Assembly: GCF_003367905.1 (NCBI RefSeq)
Contig: NZ_CP029462.1
Location: 1-64,000, forward strand
DNA from: Megasphaera stantonii
Lineage (GTDB): Bacteria; Bacillota; Negativicutes; Veillonellales; Megasphaeraceae
Direction: 5' to 3'
DNA length: 64,000 bases
In this document: positions 1 to 8,202 of the stretch, piece after piece
Layout of the letters: each line of letters starts with the position of its first letter
How positions within the stretch are numbered: the stretch's first letter is position 1
Notes under the pieces: model-generated
What the model was told of the DNA's origin: nothing
The model's database searches: none
What the model saw: the letters and a program-made list of their open reading frames with translations, nothing else
Made by a program: the position numbers and the translations under genes

Positions 1-1077
1 ATGGAACATAACAATAAGTATTCAGAAAAAAACAAAGAACATAAGGAAACGCAGGAAGTACGCAATACAGCTCCGGGCCGCCGAAAACGGCGCGCCGCAG
101 GGGCTGTTCTTTGCGCGCTTCTTTTGTCTGCGGCCTTCGTGGCGGCGGCCTATGGCGCGCCGAATCTTTTCCTGCCGGAAAAACGAGGCTACGTCCATGT
201 TCGCAGCGACATGACGGCGTCGGAGGTAGCCGATATGCTCAGTGAACAGGGCTATATTGCCAGCCCCCTCCTGTTCCGCGCGGCGGCCGTGGCTACGGGG
301 CAGGCCGGCGATATCAAGGAAGGCGAGTACGTCATCGATACGTCTATGAGCGTCCACTCTATCCTGGAAAAGCTGACCAGCGGCAAGTCGGAGGCCCTGC
401 GCCTGGTCGTTCCCGAGGGCTACACGGTGTGGCGCATTGCCAAGGAAGTGGCGGCTATGGGAAAAATTTCCGAAAAGGATTTCCTAGCGGCGGCTAAAAA
501 GGAAGAATATCTCTATCCGTATATGAAGAGCCATCGCGACGTAACCTTCCCGACAGAGGGCTTCCTCTTTCCCGACACGTATTTTATTCCCCTGAACGCG
601 ACGGCCGACGACATCGTCAAGATGATGCTGAAAAACTTCGACGACCACTTGACGGAGGAAATGAAAAAGGGCATCGACGAGGAAAATCTGTCTATTTACC
701 AGTTCGTCACCTTGGCGTCGCTCATTGAAAAGGAAGCGAAGTATGAAAAGGACCGGCCCCTCATCGCCTCGGTATTCCTCAACCGCTTGGACAAGCACAT
801 GAAGCTCCAGTCTGACGCCAGCATTTCCTATGCCATGGGGACCCATAAGGCGGCGTACAGCATCGCCGAGACGCGCTACGATTCGCCTTACAATACGTAC
901 ATGTACGAAGGCCTGCCGCCGGGACCGATCGGCAATCCCGGCATGGACTGCATGAACGCCGTACTGAAAGCGCCTCATACGTCGTATTTGTATTTCGTAG
1001 CCGATGAAGACGGCCACAACTACTTTGCCGCGACGTACGAAGAGCACATGAAAAACGTAGAGGAGCATATGCCATGA
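1..1077 (+). CDS. mltG: Endolytic murein transglycosylase MltG (YceG-like)
   Basis: This 358-residue protein is predicted to cleave nascent peptidoglycan strands at the membrane and so end glycan chain elongation. A basic cytoplasmic N-terminus (residues 1-32, RRKRR) is followed by one transmembrane helix (about 33-53). A LysM-like segment around 60-130 precedes the YceG catalytic domain, which has the family signature LASLIEKEAKYEKDR near residue 237 with the catalytic Glu. The length fits the family. The ATG is the first base of the window, so promoter and Shine-Dalgarno site cannot be seen and a longer upstream start cannot be excluded. It overlaps the next gene by 4 bases (ATGA). Bacillus subtilis has the same order, yrrL-yrrM-yrrN/O, which supports the call. 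Confidence 0.93.
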   Translation: MEHNNKYSEKNKEHKETQEVRNTAPGRRKRRAAGAVLCALLLSAAFVAAAYGAPNLFLPEKRGYVHVRSDMTASEVADMLSEQGYIASPLLFRAAAVATGQAGDIKEGEYVIDTSMSVHSILEKLTSGKSEALRLVVPEGYTVWRIAKEVAAMGKISEKDFLAAAKKEEYLYPYMKSHRDVTFPTEGFLFPDTYFIPLNATADDIVKMMLKNFDDHLTEEMKKGIDEENLSIYQFVTLASLIEKEAKYEKDRPLIASVFLNRLDKHMKLQSDASISYAMGTHKAAYSIAETRYDSPYNTYMYEGLPPGPIGNPGMDCMNAVLKAPHTSYLYFVADEDGHNYFAATYEEHMKNVEEHMP

Positions 1078-1664
1078 CGGAGCTGTGGGATGAGATGAAG
1101 GCCTATGCCAAGATCCATCAGGTTCCGATTCTGCGCGACGCTGAGCTGCCCTTATTCCGCGGCCTGGTGACGGCGGCTCGTCCGTCGTCGGTCTTGGAAA
1201 TCGGAGCGGCTATCGCTTACTCGACCTTGCAGATTGCCTCGTGCCTGGCGGCGGAAAGCCGCATTACGACGATTGAAATCGACGCAGAACGGATTGCCGC
1301 GGCCCGGGATTTTATCGGCCGCTCGCCTTACGGGCCTATGATACGCCTTCTCGAAGGAGACGGCACGGCCCTCCTCGACGGGCTGGACGAGACGTGGGAT
1401 TTCGTCTTCCTCGACGGCCCGAAGGGCCAGTATTCGCGGCAGCTGGCCAAAATCATGCCTAAGCTGCGGCCCGGCGCCGTCGTCGTAGCCGACAATATAA
1501 GCTACCATGATATGTTTTATATCGAAGGGACGGTGCCCCATAAGCACCGCACGGCCGTAGGCCGCCTGCACGAATTTTTGGACATGATCTATGACGATGA
1601 CCGTTTTGAATCGGTATTTTTTGAAAATGGAGACGGCATGACCGTTTCCCGATGGAAAGGATAG
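1074..1664 (+). CDS. trmR: tRNA 5-hydroxyuridine O-methyltransferase (TrmR-like, class I SAM)
   Basis: The 196-residue protein is a class I SAM-dependent O-methyltransferase. Motif I reads VLEIGAAIAYSTLQIA near residue 41, the acidic ribose-binding residue lies in ITTIEIDAER, and FVFLDGPKGQY near 105 is typical of the O-methyltransferase 3 family. In B. subtilis the orthologue YrrM is TrmR, which methylates 5-hydroxyuridine at position 34 of tRNA. It sits between mltG and the U32 peptidase homologue there too, and that identical context is the main reason for preferring tRNA over a small-molecule substrate. The ATG overlaps the mltG stop and has a GAGGAG Shine-Dalgarno 7 bases upstream. Translational coupling with mltG is likely. 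Confidence 0.83.
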   Translation: MTELWDEMKAYAKIHQVPILRDAELPLFRGLVTAARPSSVLEIGAAIAYSTLQIASCLAAESRITTIEIDAERIAAARDFIGRSPYGPMIRLLEGDGTALLDGLDETWDFVFLDGPKGQYSRQLAKIMPKLRPGAVVVADNISYHDMFYIEGTVPHKHRTAVGRLHEFLDMIYDDDRFESVFFENGDGMTVSRWKG

Positions 1665-1673
1665 ATAATACGC

Positions 1674-2906
1674 ATGCAGAAAATGGAGTTGCTGGCTCCG
1701 GCCGGCAATATGGATAAATTGAAAATGGCCCTGTTGTACGGGGCTGACGCCGTGTATTTAGGCGGCAAGTCCTTTGGACTGCGGGCGTTTAGCGACAATT
1801 TTTCCCTAGAGGAAATGGAGGACGCTGTCCGCTACGCCCATGGGCTGGGGAAGAAGGTTCATGTGACCGTTAATATCTTTCCCCACAACGCCGACTTAAA
1901 CGGTTTGCCCGAATACCTGACCAGCCTGCGGGATATTCATGTCGACGCCGTGCTCATCGCCGACCCCGGTATTTTTAGCCTGGCCCGGCAAATCGTACCC
2001 GACTTGCCCGTTCATATTTCGACGCAGGCCAACGTGACCAACTGGGCGTCGGCGAAGTTTTGGCATGATGCCGGCGCAAAGCGCGTCGTCATGGCCCGCG
2101 AGGTCAGCTTAAAGGACGTAAAGGCCATTCACGATAAGGTGCCCGTCGAGCTGGAAGGCTTCGTGCACGGTGCGATGTGCATTTCCTATTCGGGGCGCTG
2201 CCTGCTGAGCAATTACTTTACGGAAAACCGCGATTCCAACCGAGGCCAGTGCGTCCAGTGCTGCCGGTTTAAGTACAACGTCGTCGAAGAAAAGCGGCCG
2301 GGCCAGTATTTCCCGGTCATGGAAGACGAACGGGGCACGTATATCTTCAATTCCAAGGACCTGTGCCTTCTGCCGTATCTGCCCGACTTGTACGACGCCG
2401 GCTTGTGCAGCCTGAAAATCGAGGGGCGCATGAAGAGCGTTCACTACGTCGCGACGGTCGTCAAGGTATACCGTCAGGCCATCGACGCCTATGAACGGGA
2501 CCCGGAACATTTCCGCGTCCTGCCTGAATGGGTAGAAGAATTGGAAAAAATTTCTCACCGCCCCTATACGCGGGGCTTTTCCGTGTCCCGTCCGACGGAA
2601 GCCGATCAGGTGTACAGCCATTCGAGCAATACGCAGACTCATGAATTCATCGGCCTCGTCCGCTCTTATGATGCGGAACGGAAGCTGGCCTTGATCGAGC
2701 AGCGCAACCACTTCAAGGTCGGGCAGACCGTCGAATTTCTCCAGCCCAAGGGGCGTCTGGTACGCTGTGCCGTCCGCCGCATTCTCGATGAAGACGGACA
2801 GGACCTCGACGCGGCCCGCCATGCCCAGCAGGTCGTCGCCGTACCTGTAGACGAGCCGTTGGAGGCCTATTCTATGATGCGCCGGGAGATGAAGAACCAT
2901 GCTTGA
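1674..2906 (+). CDS. Peptidase U32 family protein, tRNA uridine hydroxylation (TrhP-like)
   Basis: The 410-residue protein belongs to the U32 'peptidase' family, whose characterised bacterial members (TrhP/YegQ, YrrN/YrrO, RlhA) carry out prephenate-dependent hydroxylation of RNA uridine or cytidine rather than proteolysis. It opens with MELLAPAGNMDKLKMALLYGADAVYLGG, the family N-terminus. The conserved cysteine cluster is in HGAMCISYSGRCLLSN (about 165-180) and GQCVQCCRF (about 193-201), and these Cys are proposed to hold an Fe-S cluster. The gene lies directly after trmR, which methylates the hydroxylation product, so the two probably act in series on U34. B. subtilis has two subunits (YrrN, YrrO) but only one is present here. 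Exact RNA substrate is inferred. Confidence 0.82.
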   Translation: MQKMELLAPAGNMDKLKMALLYGADAVYLGGKSFGLRAFSDNFSLEEMEDAVRYAHGLGKKVHVTVNIFPHNADLNGLPEYLTSLRDIHVDAVLIADPGIFSLARQIVPDLPVHISTQANVTNWASAKFWHDAGAKRVVMAREVSLKDVKAIHDKVPVELEGFVHGAMCISYSGRCLLSNYFTENRDSNRGQCVQCCRFKYNVVEEKRPGQYFPVMEDERGTYIFNSKDLCLLPYLPDLYDAGLCSLKIEGRMKSVHYVATVVKVYRQAIDAYERDPEHFRVLPEWVEELEKISHRPYTRGFSVSRPTEADQVYSHSSNTQTHEFIGLVRSYDAERKLALIEQRNHFKVGQTVEFLQPKGRLVRCAVRRILDEDGQDLDAARHAQQVVAVPVDEPLEAYSMMRREMKNHA

Positions 2907-3144
2907 GCCGGAATGGGTATACTTCCGCATCCCGCCGCAGGAAATGACATATCTCACGCGGATTCTCGAGGGCTGCGAGTACCTGGGCGTCGTCACGGCC
3001 ATAGACGGAAAAGCCGGCGTCGGCTTCGTCCGGACGACGGCTGATACGGTAGCGGAGACGCAGGACGTTCTGCAGTCCTTGCCCTTTCCTGTCACCTTAC
3101 TTTCGTATGAAGAAGCCTGCCGTTGGCAAATGGGAAAAGGATAA
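2899..3144 (+). CDS. DUF4911 domain protein of unknown function
   Basis: This small 81-residue protein overlaps the end of the U32 gene by 8 bases and has a GGGAG Shine-Dalgarno within it. It resembles the DUF4911 family, with pattern YFRIPPQEMTYLTRILEGCEYLG at the start and a second half rich in V/T beta-strand residues. No catalytic motif or membrane segment is visible. The position as last gene of the mltG-trmR-U32 operon, just before a strong terminator, suggests a role alongside tRNA modification, but that is guilt by association only. Confidence 0.72.
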   Translation: MLEPEWVYFRIPPQEMTYLTRILEGCEYLGVVTAIDGKAGVGFVRTTADTVAETQDVLQSLPFPVTLLSYEEACRWQMGKG

Positions 3145-3186
3145 ATTATTAATTTATAAATATTTATAATATGCGTGAAAGCTTAC

Positions 3187-3221
3187 GAAACCGCTTCTGT
3201 TCGCCAGAGGCGGTTTTTTTG
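3187..3221 (+). terminator. Rho-independent terminator of the mltG-trmR operon
   Basis: An AAACCGCTTCTG / CCAGAGGCGGTTT stem closes around a short TTCG-type loop and is followed by seven T. It lies 43 bases after the DUF4911 stop codon. Confidence 0.9.
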
Positions 3222-3461
3222 TTGCAAAAGGGTAATCTTTCCGTAAAAAGTCAATAATATCTGTGAAAAAGGCGCAATTTGCAGCGTGATTTGCTCTTAA
3301 TTTTCTCGGCAAAATGGTGTATAATTAGCGTATATTATTTAAAATATGCATAGCTATTCGCGGAAGTATATTTACAAAAGAAAATCCTATAGCATATAGA
3401 CATAACGTGTGTATTCGGTGGAGTATTGCTGGGATTTTCTTGATGTGAGGAGGAATTTTAT
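3222..3461 (+). promoter_or_regulatory. Promoter region and structured leader of the glycogen operon
   Basis: This gap is AT-rich and holds no gene. A TATAAT at 3320-3325 is a good -10; the best -35 at 17 bases is a weak TTAATT at 3297-3302. Transcription from about 3332 would give a leader of about 130 nt. AGAAAATCC at 3379-3387 is complementary to GGATTTTCT at 3432-3440, and an identical AGAAAATCC recurs at 3465-3473 as codons 2-4 of glgC. The middle element can pair with either flanking copy but not both. Pairing with the downstream copy would enclose the GAGGAGG Shine-Dalgarno (3447-3453) and occlude the start codon. This may be a translational switch; the pairing is seen, the function is inferred. 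Confidence 0.5.
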
Positions 3462-4613
3462 ATGAGAAAATCCAATTGTCTGGCAATGATTCTGGCGGGC
3501 GGGCGAGGGAGCCGTCTGGGCGTCCTGACGAAGGACCAGGCCAAGCCCGGCCTCTTGTTCGGCGGCAAATACCGCATTATCGACTTTCCGCTCAGTAACT
3601 GCCGCAACTCTGGTATCAACACTGTCGGCATCCTGACCCAGTACCAGCCGCTGGAGCTGAACTGGTATGTCGGCAACGGCAGCTCGTGGGACTTGGACTC
3701 CGACCGGGGCGGCGCGTATATCCTGCCGCCGTATGAAAGCGATGGCGGTTCCAACTGGTACCGTGGCACGGCCGACGCTATTTATCAGAACTTGAATTTC
3801 GTCGAAATGGTCGGAGACGACTACGTCCTCATCTTGTCGGGCGACCATATCTATTCTATGGACTACGCTAAAATGCTGGCCTTCCACAAAAAGCATCAGG
3901 CGAAAGTCACCATTGCGACCATCCGCGTTCCCTGGGACGAAGCCAGCCGCTTCGGCATCATGGTCGCCGATGAAACGATGCGCATTAATAAATTCCAGGA
4001 AAAACCGGCTAAGCCCGAAAGCAACCTGGCTTCCATGGGCATTTATATCTTCGACCGCGACGTATTGGAAAGCTATTTGAAAGCCGACGCAAAGGACGAA
4101 AAATCGGAACATGACTTCGGCAAAAACGTCATTCCCGCTATGCTGAAGGACAAGCTGCCCCTGTACGCCTATCCCTTTGAAGGCTACTGGAAGGACGTCG
4201 GAACGATCGACAGCCTGTGGCAGGCTAATATGGACCTCATCGCTGACGAACCGCCCCTCGACCTGAACAATCCGGCATGGCGCATTTATTCTGCCAGCCA
4301 GAGCATGCCGCCTCATTTCGTAGGTCCCGAAGGCAGCGCCAAGAGCTCTATCGTCGCCGAAGGCTCGGCTATCCTGGGCAACGTCATCAACTCGATCATC
4401 TTCTATGACGTGACGATTGAAAAGGGCGCGAAGGTAAGCAATTCCGTCATCCTGCCGGGCACGGTCATCAAGAAAGGCGCCGTCGTCGACAAGGCGATTA
4501 TCGGCGAACGCTGCGTCATCCATGACGGCGCCGTCGTACAGAACGAAGACGGCTCTATCGCCGTATTGGGCAGAAACGAAGAAAAGCTGGCAGCTAAAAA
4601 AGGGGAGGCATAA
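3462..4613 (+). CDS. glgC: Glucose-1-phosphate adenylyltransferase catalytic subunit GlgC
   Basis: GlgC makes ADP-glucose and PPi from glucose-1-phosphate and ATP, the committed step of glycogen synthesis. The 383-residue protein has the nucleotidyltransferase signature [13 protein letters not shown] near residue 10, the [12 protein letters not shown] segment, a DHIY metal site near 127 and a C-terminal left-handed beta-helix of hexapeptide repeats (about 290-370). The ATG follows GAGGAGG at an 8-base spacing. It is first of a five-gene glg operon. GlgC with a following GlgD is the heterotetrameric arrangement usual in Firmicutes. Its first codons take part in the leader pairing described at 3222-3461. 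Confidence 0.97.
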   Translation: MRKSNCLAMILAGGRGSRLGVLTKDQAKPGLLFGGKYRIIDFPLSNCRNSGINTVGILTQYQPLELNWYVGNGSSWDLDSDRGGAYILPPYESDGGSNWYRGTADAIYQNLNFVEMVGDDYVLILSGDHIYSMDYAKMLAFHKKHQAKVTIATIRVPWDEASRFGIMVADETMRINKFQEKPAKPESNLASMGIYIFDRDVLESYLKADAKDEKSEHDFGKNVIPAMLKDKLPLYAYPFEGYWKDVGTIDSLWQANMDLIADEPPLDLNNPAWRIYSASQSMPPHFVGPEGSAKSSIVAEGSAILGNVINSIIFYDVTIEKGAKVSNSVILPGTVIKKGAVVDKAIIGERCVIHDGAVVQNEDGSIAVLGRNEEKLAAKKGEA

Positions 4614-4616
4614 CAT

Positions 4617-5732
4617 ATGAACAGCAACATGATTGCAATAATTAACCTTAGAAACGAAAGCCCGCTCCGCGAGCTCAATGAAAAACGGCCCTTGGCGACC
4701 ATTCCCGTAGGCGGCAAATTCCGCCTCATCGACTTTACGCTGTCCAATCTGGTCAACGCCGGCGTATCGCAGGTCGGACTCTTGTTGTCGGCCCAGTCGC
4801 GCTCCGTATTGGACCACATCCGCTCCGGTAAGGAATGGGGCCTGGCACGCAAAGGCGACGGCCTGTTCTATCTGCCGGAAGAAGTAGAAGATGTCGTTCA
4901 TCCTACAGAAGGCGACGTACCGGCTTACTATAAAAACCTCATGTTCGTCGAACGGGGCAATAAGCCGTACATCTTGCTGACAGGCTGCGACATGGTGCAG
5001 AACATCGACTACGACGAAGTGCTCCATTTCCACCGCCGTCACAACGCCGACGTCACCCTCATTTACCAGAAGCAGAAATACGAATTTAACCGCAGCGGCT
5101 ACGCCCTGAATATCGGCGAAAACGACCGCGTCCTGGACATTGAATCGCGGGAAACGCTGGCAGCCGGCGAAAACCTGTATCAGCGGGGCGTCCTCATCGA
5201 CAGCAAGGTCTTTGAAAGCTGCATCCGCAAGGCCTATACGCAGGGGTACAACTACCTGATTACGGACGTGCTGAAGCGCAATGTAGACCGCTTGCGCATT
5301 TTCGGTTATAATTATCAAGGATATGCGAAGCGGATCGATACCATCGATTCGTACTTCCAGGTCAACATGGATCTGCTCGACGCCAAGACGTGGCACGACT
5401 TGTTCCTCAAGGACAAGCAGCACCACATCTACACGAAGATCAAAGACGAAGCGCCGGCTAAGTACATGGAAGAATCGCATGTCAGCAATTCTCTCGTAGC
5501 AAACGGCTGCATTATCGAAGGCCGCGTCGAAAATTCCATCTTGTTCCGCAAGGTCAAGGTCGGCAAGAACGCCGTCATCCGCAACAGCATCATCATGCAG
5601 CATACGGTCATCGGCGACGATGCCCAGCTCGACTACGTCGTATGCGACAAGAACGCCGTAGTGCAGCCTGAGGCCATTTTGTCCGGCACCAAGGACAAAC
5701 CGCTGTGCATCGGAAAATGCACTGTAATTTAA
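4617..5732 (+). CDS. glgD: Glucose-1-phosphate adenylyltransferase regulatory subunit GlgD
   Basis: The 371-residue GlgC paralogue keeps the overall fold (PVGGKFRLIDFTLSNLVNAG near residue 30, C-terminal hexapeptide helix with NSIIMQHTVIG repeats) but has lost the glycine-rich GGxGxRL nucleotide loop, reading INLRNESPLREL instead. That loss is typical of GlgD, a non-catalytic partner that raises the activity of GlgC. It starts 3 bases after the glgC stop, so the two should be co-translated in a fixed ratio. Confidence 0.95.
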   Translation: MNSNMIAIINLRNESPLRELNEKRPLATIPVGGKFRLIDFTLSNLVNAGVSQVGLLLSAQSRSVLDHIRSGKEWGLARKGDGLFYLPEEVEDVVHPTEGDVPAYYKNLMFVERGNKPYILLTGCDMVQNIDYDEVLHFHRRHNADVTLIYQKQKYEFNRSGYALNIGENDRVLDIESRETLAAGENLYQRGVLIDSKVFESCIRKAYTQGYNYLITDVLKRNVDRLRIFGYNYQGYAKRIDTIDSYFQVNMDLLDAKTWHDLFLKDKQHHIYTKIKDEAPAKYMEESHVSNSLVANGCIIEGRVENSILFRKVKVGKNAVIRNSIIMQHTVIGDDAQLDYVVCDKNAVVQPEAILSGTKDKPLCIGKCTVI

Positions 5733-5751
5733 GAAGAGGTATAGAAGAACA

Positions 5752-8181
5752 ATGAAAAAATGGCAGGATAAGGAAGAATTCAAGAAGATATTTACTGAAA
5801 AGGCGCATGTCTTGTGGGAAAAAGAACTCAGAGATCTGACGCTCAACGAAGTATACCAGACGATTGCCTACATGATACGCGACTTGGTCAGTGAAGATTG
5901 GATTCGTACGAACGAAGTGTACGCCGAGCAAAAGGCGAAACAGGTCTATTATTTCTCGATTGAATTTTTGCTGGGACGCTTGCTCCAGTCCAACCTCATC
6001 GGCATCGGCTTGGAAGATATTTGCCGGCAGGGCTTGGAAGATCTGGGCTGGAAGCTGGAAGACGTCGTTCCGCAGGAACGGGACCCGGGCTTGGGCAACG
6101 GCGGCTTAGGCCGTCTGGCAGCCTGCTTCATCGACTCCCTGGCGGCGCTGCAGCTGCCGGGACACGGATGCAGCATCCGCTACCAGTACGGGCTGTTCAA
6201 CCAGCGCATCGTCGACGGCCAGCAGGTAGAGCTTCCTGACAACTGGCTGGTCAACGGCTATCCCTGGGAAGTCAAGCGAGTAGATAAGGCCGTAAACGTC
6301 CGCTTCGGCGGCAACGCCTACATGCGGCCGACGGAAGACGGAGAGCTCGAATGCGTTCACGAAAATTATTCGTCTGTCCGCGCCGTCCCGTACGACGTTC
6401 CTGTCATTGGCTATCATAACGACACCGTCAATACGCTGCGCCTGTGGCGGGCCGAATACTCCCGGGAAGACTTGTACCGCGAGCTGACCCTCGGCGACCG
6501 CCACCGGGCGTTCCGCTACAAGAACAACGTACAGCTCATTTCCCGCTTCCTCTATCCGGAAGACAGCACGGAAGATGGCCGCCGCCTGCGCCTGATGCAG
6601 GAATACTTCATGGTTTCGGCAGGCCTGCAGAGCATCGTACGTCACTATAAGAGAAAATACAAGGAAAGCATGTACAAGTTCGACCAGTACATCGCCATCC
6701 ACATCAACGACACCCATCCGGCTCTGGTCGTGCCGGAACTGATGCGCATCCTCCTCGACGAGGAAGGCATGGCCTGGGAAGACGCATGGGATATTACGTG
6801 CCGTACCGTGGCCTATACGAACCACACGATTTTGCCGGAAGCCATGGAAAAATGGTCTATCCCCATGTTCCAGTCGCTCCTGCCGCGCATTTATCTCATC
6901 GTCGAAGAAATCAACAACCGCTGGCTCAAGGAAGTGCGCCGCCTCTATCCGGGCGACGAAAACAAAGCCCGCAGCGTAGCCATCCTTTGGGACGGTCAGG
7001 TTCACATGGCTCATTTGTCCGTACTGGGCAGCCACAGCGTCAACGGCGTTGCGGAAATCCACTCGCAGATCCTGAAGGATTCGACGCTCCATCAGTTCTA
7101 CACGATTTTCCCGAACCGTTTCTCCAACAAGACCAACGGCGTTACGCACCGCCGCTGGCTTATCGAAGCCAATCCGCAGCTGTCGGACCTCATCGACGAA
7201 GCGATCGGCGACGAATGGCGTCTTGAACCGTCCAAGCTCATCCGCTTGAAGACCGTTTCCAGCGACAGCGCCTTCCTGGATAAGCTGGCGAAGGTGAAGA
7301 AAGCCCGCAAGGAAATTCTGGCTGACTATATCAAGAAGGAATACGATACGAATATCGCCGTCGATTCGATTTTCGACATTCAGATCAAGCGCATTCATCT
7401 ATACAAACGGCAGCTGTTGAATATCCTCGGCATCCTTCACCTGTACTATACGCTGAAAGCAAATCCGGACCTGCGCGTCCGCCCGCACACGTTCCTGTTC
7501 GGCGGCAAGGCTGCGTCGGGCTACGGCGAAGCTAAGCAGACGATCAAGCTTATCAACGTCGTGGCCAACATGATAAACCGCGACAAGCAGGTGAACAAGC
7601 AGCTGAAGGTACTGTTCCTGGAGAACTACAACGTATCCTTGGGACAGCTCCTGTTCCCGGCGGCCGACGTGAGCGAGCAGATTTCCACGGCCGGCAAGGA
7701 AGCGTCCGGCACGGGCAATATGAAATTCATGATGAACGGGGCCATTACGCTGGGTACGATGGACGGGGCCAACGTAGAAATCTGCCGCGAAGTCGGCATG
7801 GAACACTGCGTCATCTTCGGCCTGCGGGCGGAAGAAGTCATGAATTACTACATGCACGGCGGCTATTCGTCGTGGAACATGTACAGCTCGGACCCGCGTA
7901 TCCGCCAGCTCATGAACTCGCTTGTAGACGGCTCCATCAACGGCGAACATTTCGGCATGCTGTACGAATCGCTGCTGGACCGCAACGACGAATTCTTTGT
8001 CCTCAAGGATTTCGCCGCCTACTGCGAGGCCCATACGGAAATATCCCGCCGCTACGCAAATCAAAAGCAGTGGTTCCATTCCAGCGCCATCAACATCGCC
8101 CATTCGGGCTACTTCTCCAGCGACAGGACGATTCAGCAGTATGCATCTGACATTTGGCGTATTAAACCCGTCAAGGTATAA
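5752..8181 (+). CDS. glgP: Glycogen phosphorylase
   Basis: The 809-residue enzyme releases glucose-1-phosphate from the non-reducing ends of glycogen, using pyridoxal phosphate. The family signatures are clear: GNGGLGRLAACFIDSLA near residue 115, and the PLP-lysine region EASGTGNMKFMMNGAITLGT near 650 with the Schiff-base lysine in NMKF. Length is typical of bacterial GlgP. AAGAGG precedes the ATG. Having the degrading enzyme between glgD and glgB puts synthesis and breakdown under one promoter, so flux control must be mostly at enzyme level. Confidence 0.97.
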   Translation: MKKWQDKEEFKKIFTEKAHVLWEKELRDLTLNEVYQTIAYMIRDLVSEDWIRTNEVYAEQKAKQVYYFSIEFLLGRLLQSNLIGIGLEDICRQGLEDLGWKLEDVVPQERDPGLGNGGLGRLAACFIDSLAALQLPGHGCSIRYQYGLFNQRIVDGQQVELPDNWLVNGYPWEVKRVDKAVNVRFGGNAYMRPTEDGELECVHENYSSVRAVPYDVPVIGYHNDTVNTLRLWRAEYSREDLYRELTLGDRHRAFRYKNNVQLISRFLYPEDSTEDGRRLRLMQEYFMVSAGLQSIVRHYKRKYKESMYKFDQYIAIHINDTHPALVVPELMRILLDEEGMAWEDAWDITCRTVAYTNHTILPEAMEKWSIPMFQSLLPRIYLIVEEINNRWLKEVRRLYPGDENKARSVAILWDGQVHMAHLSVLGSHSVNGVAEIHSQILKDSTLHQFYTIFPNRFSNKTNGVTHRRWLIEANPQLSDLIDEAIGDEWRLEPSKLIRLKTVSSDSAFLDKLAKVKKARKEILADYIKKEYDTNIAVDSIFDIQIKRIHLYKRQLLNILGILHLYYTLKANPDLRVRPHTFLFGGKAASGYGEAKQTIKLINVVANMINRDKQVNKQLKVLFLENYNVSLGQLLFPAADVSEQISTAGKEASGTGNMKFMMNGAITLGTMDGANVEICREVGMEHCVIFGLRAEEVMNYYMHGGYSSWNMYSSDPRIRQLMNSLVDGSINGEHFGMLYESLLDRNDEFFVLKDFAAYCEAHTEISRRYANQKQWFHSSAINIAHSGYFSSDRTIQQYASDIWRIKPVKV

Positions 8182-8202
8182 TCAGTCAGGGGGAATGCTT
8201 AC

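Noticed and set aside
3387-5846. 819-residue open frame on the minus strand opposite glgC and glgD
   Set aside because: It is a shadow of GC-rich codon use: no start signal, no recognisable domain, and it runs against two clearly identified genes.
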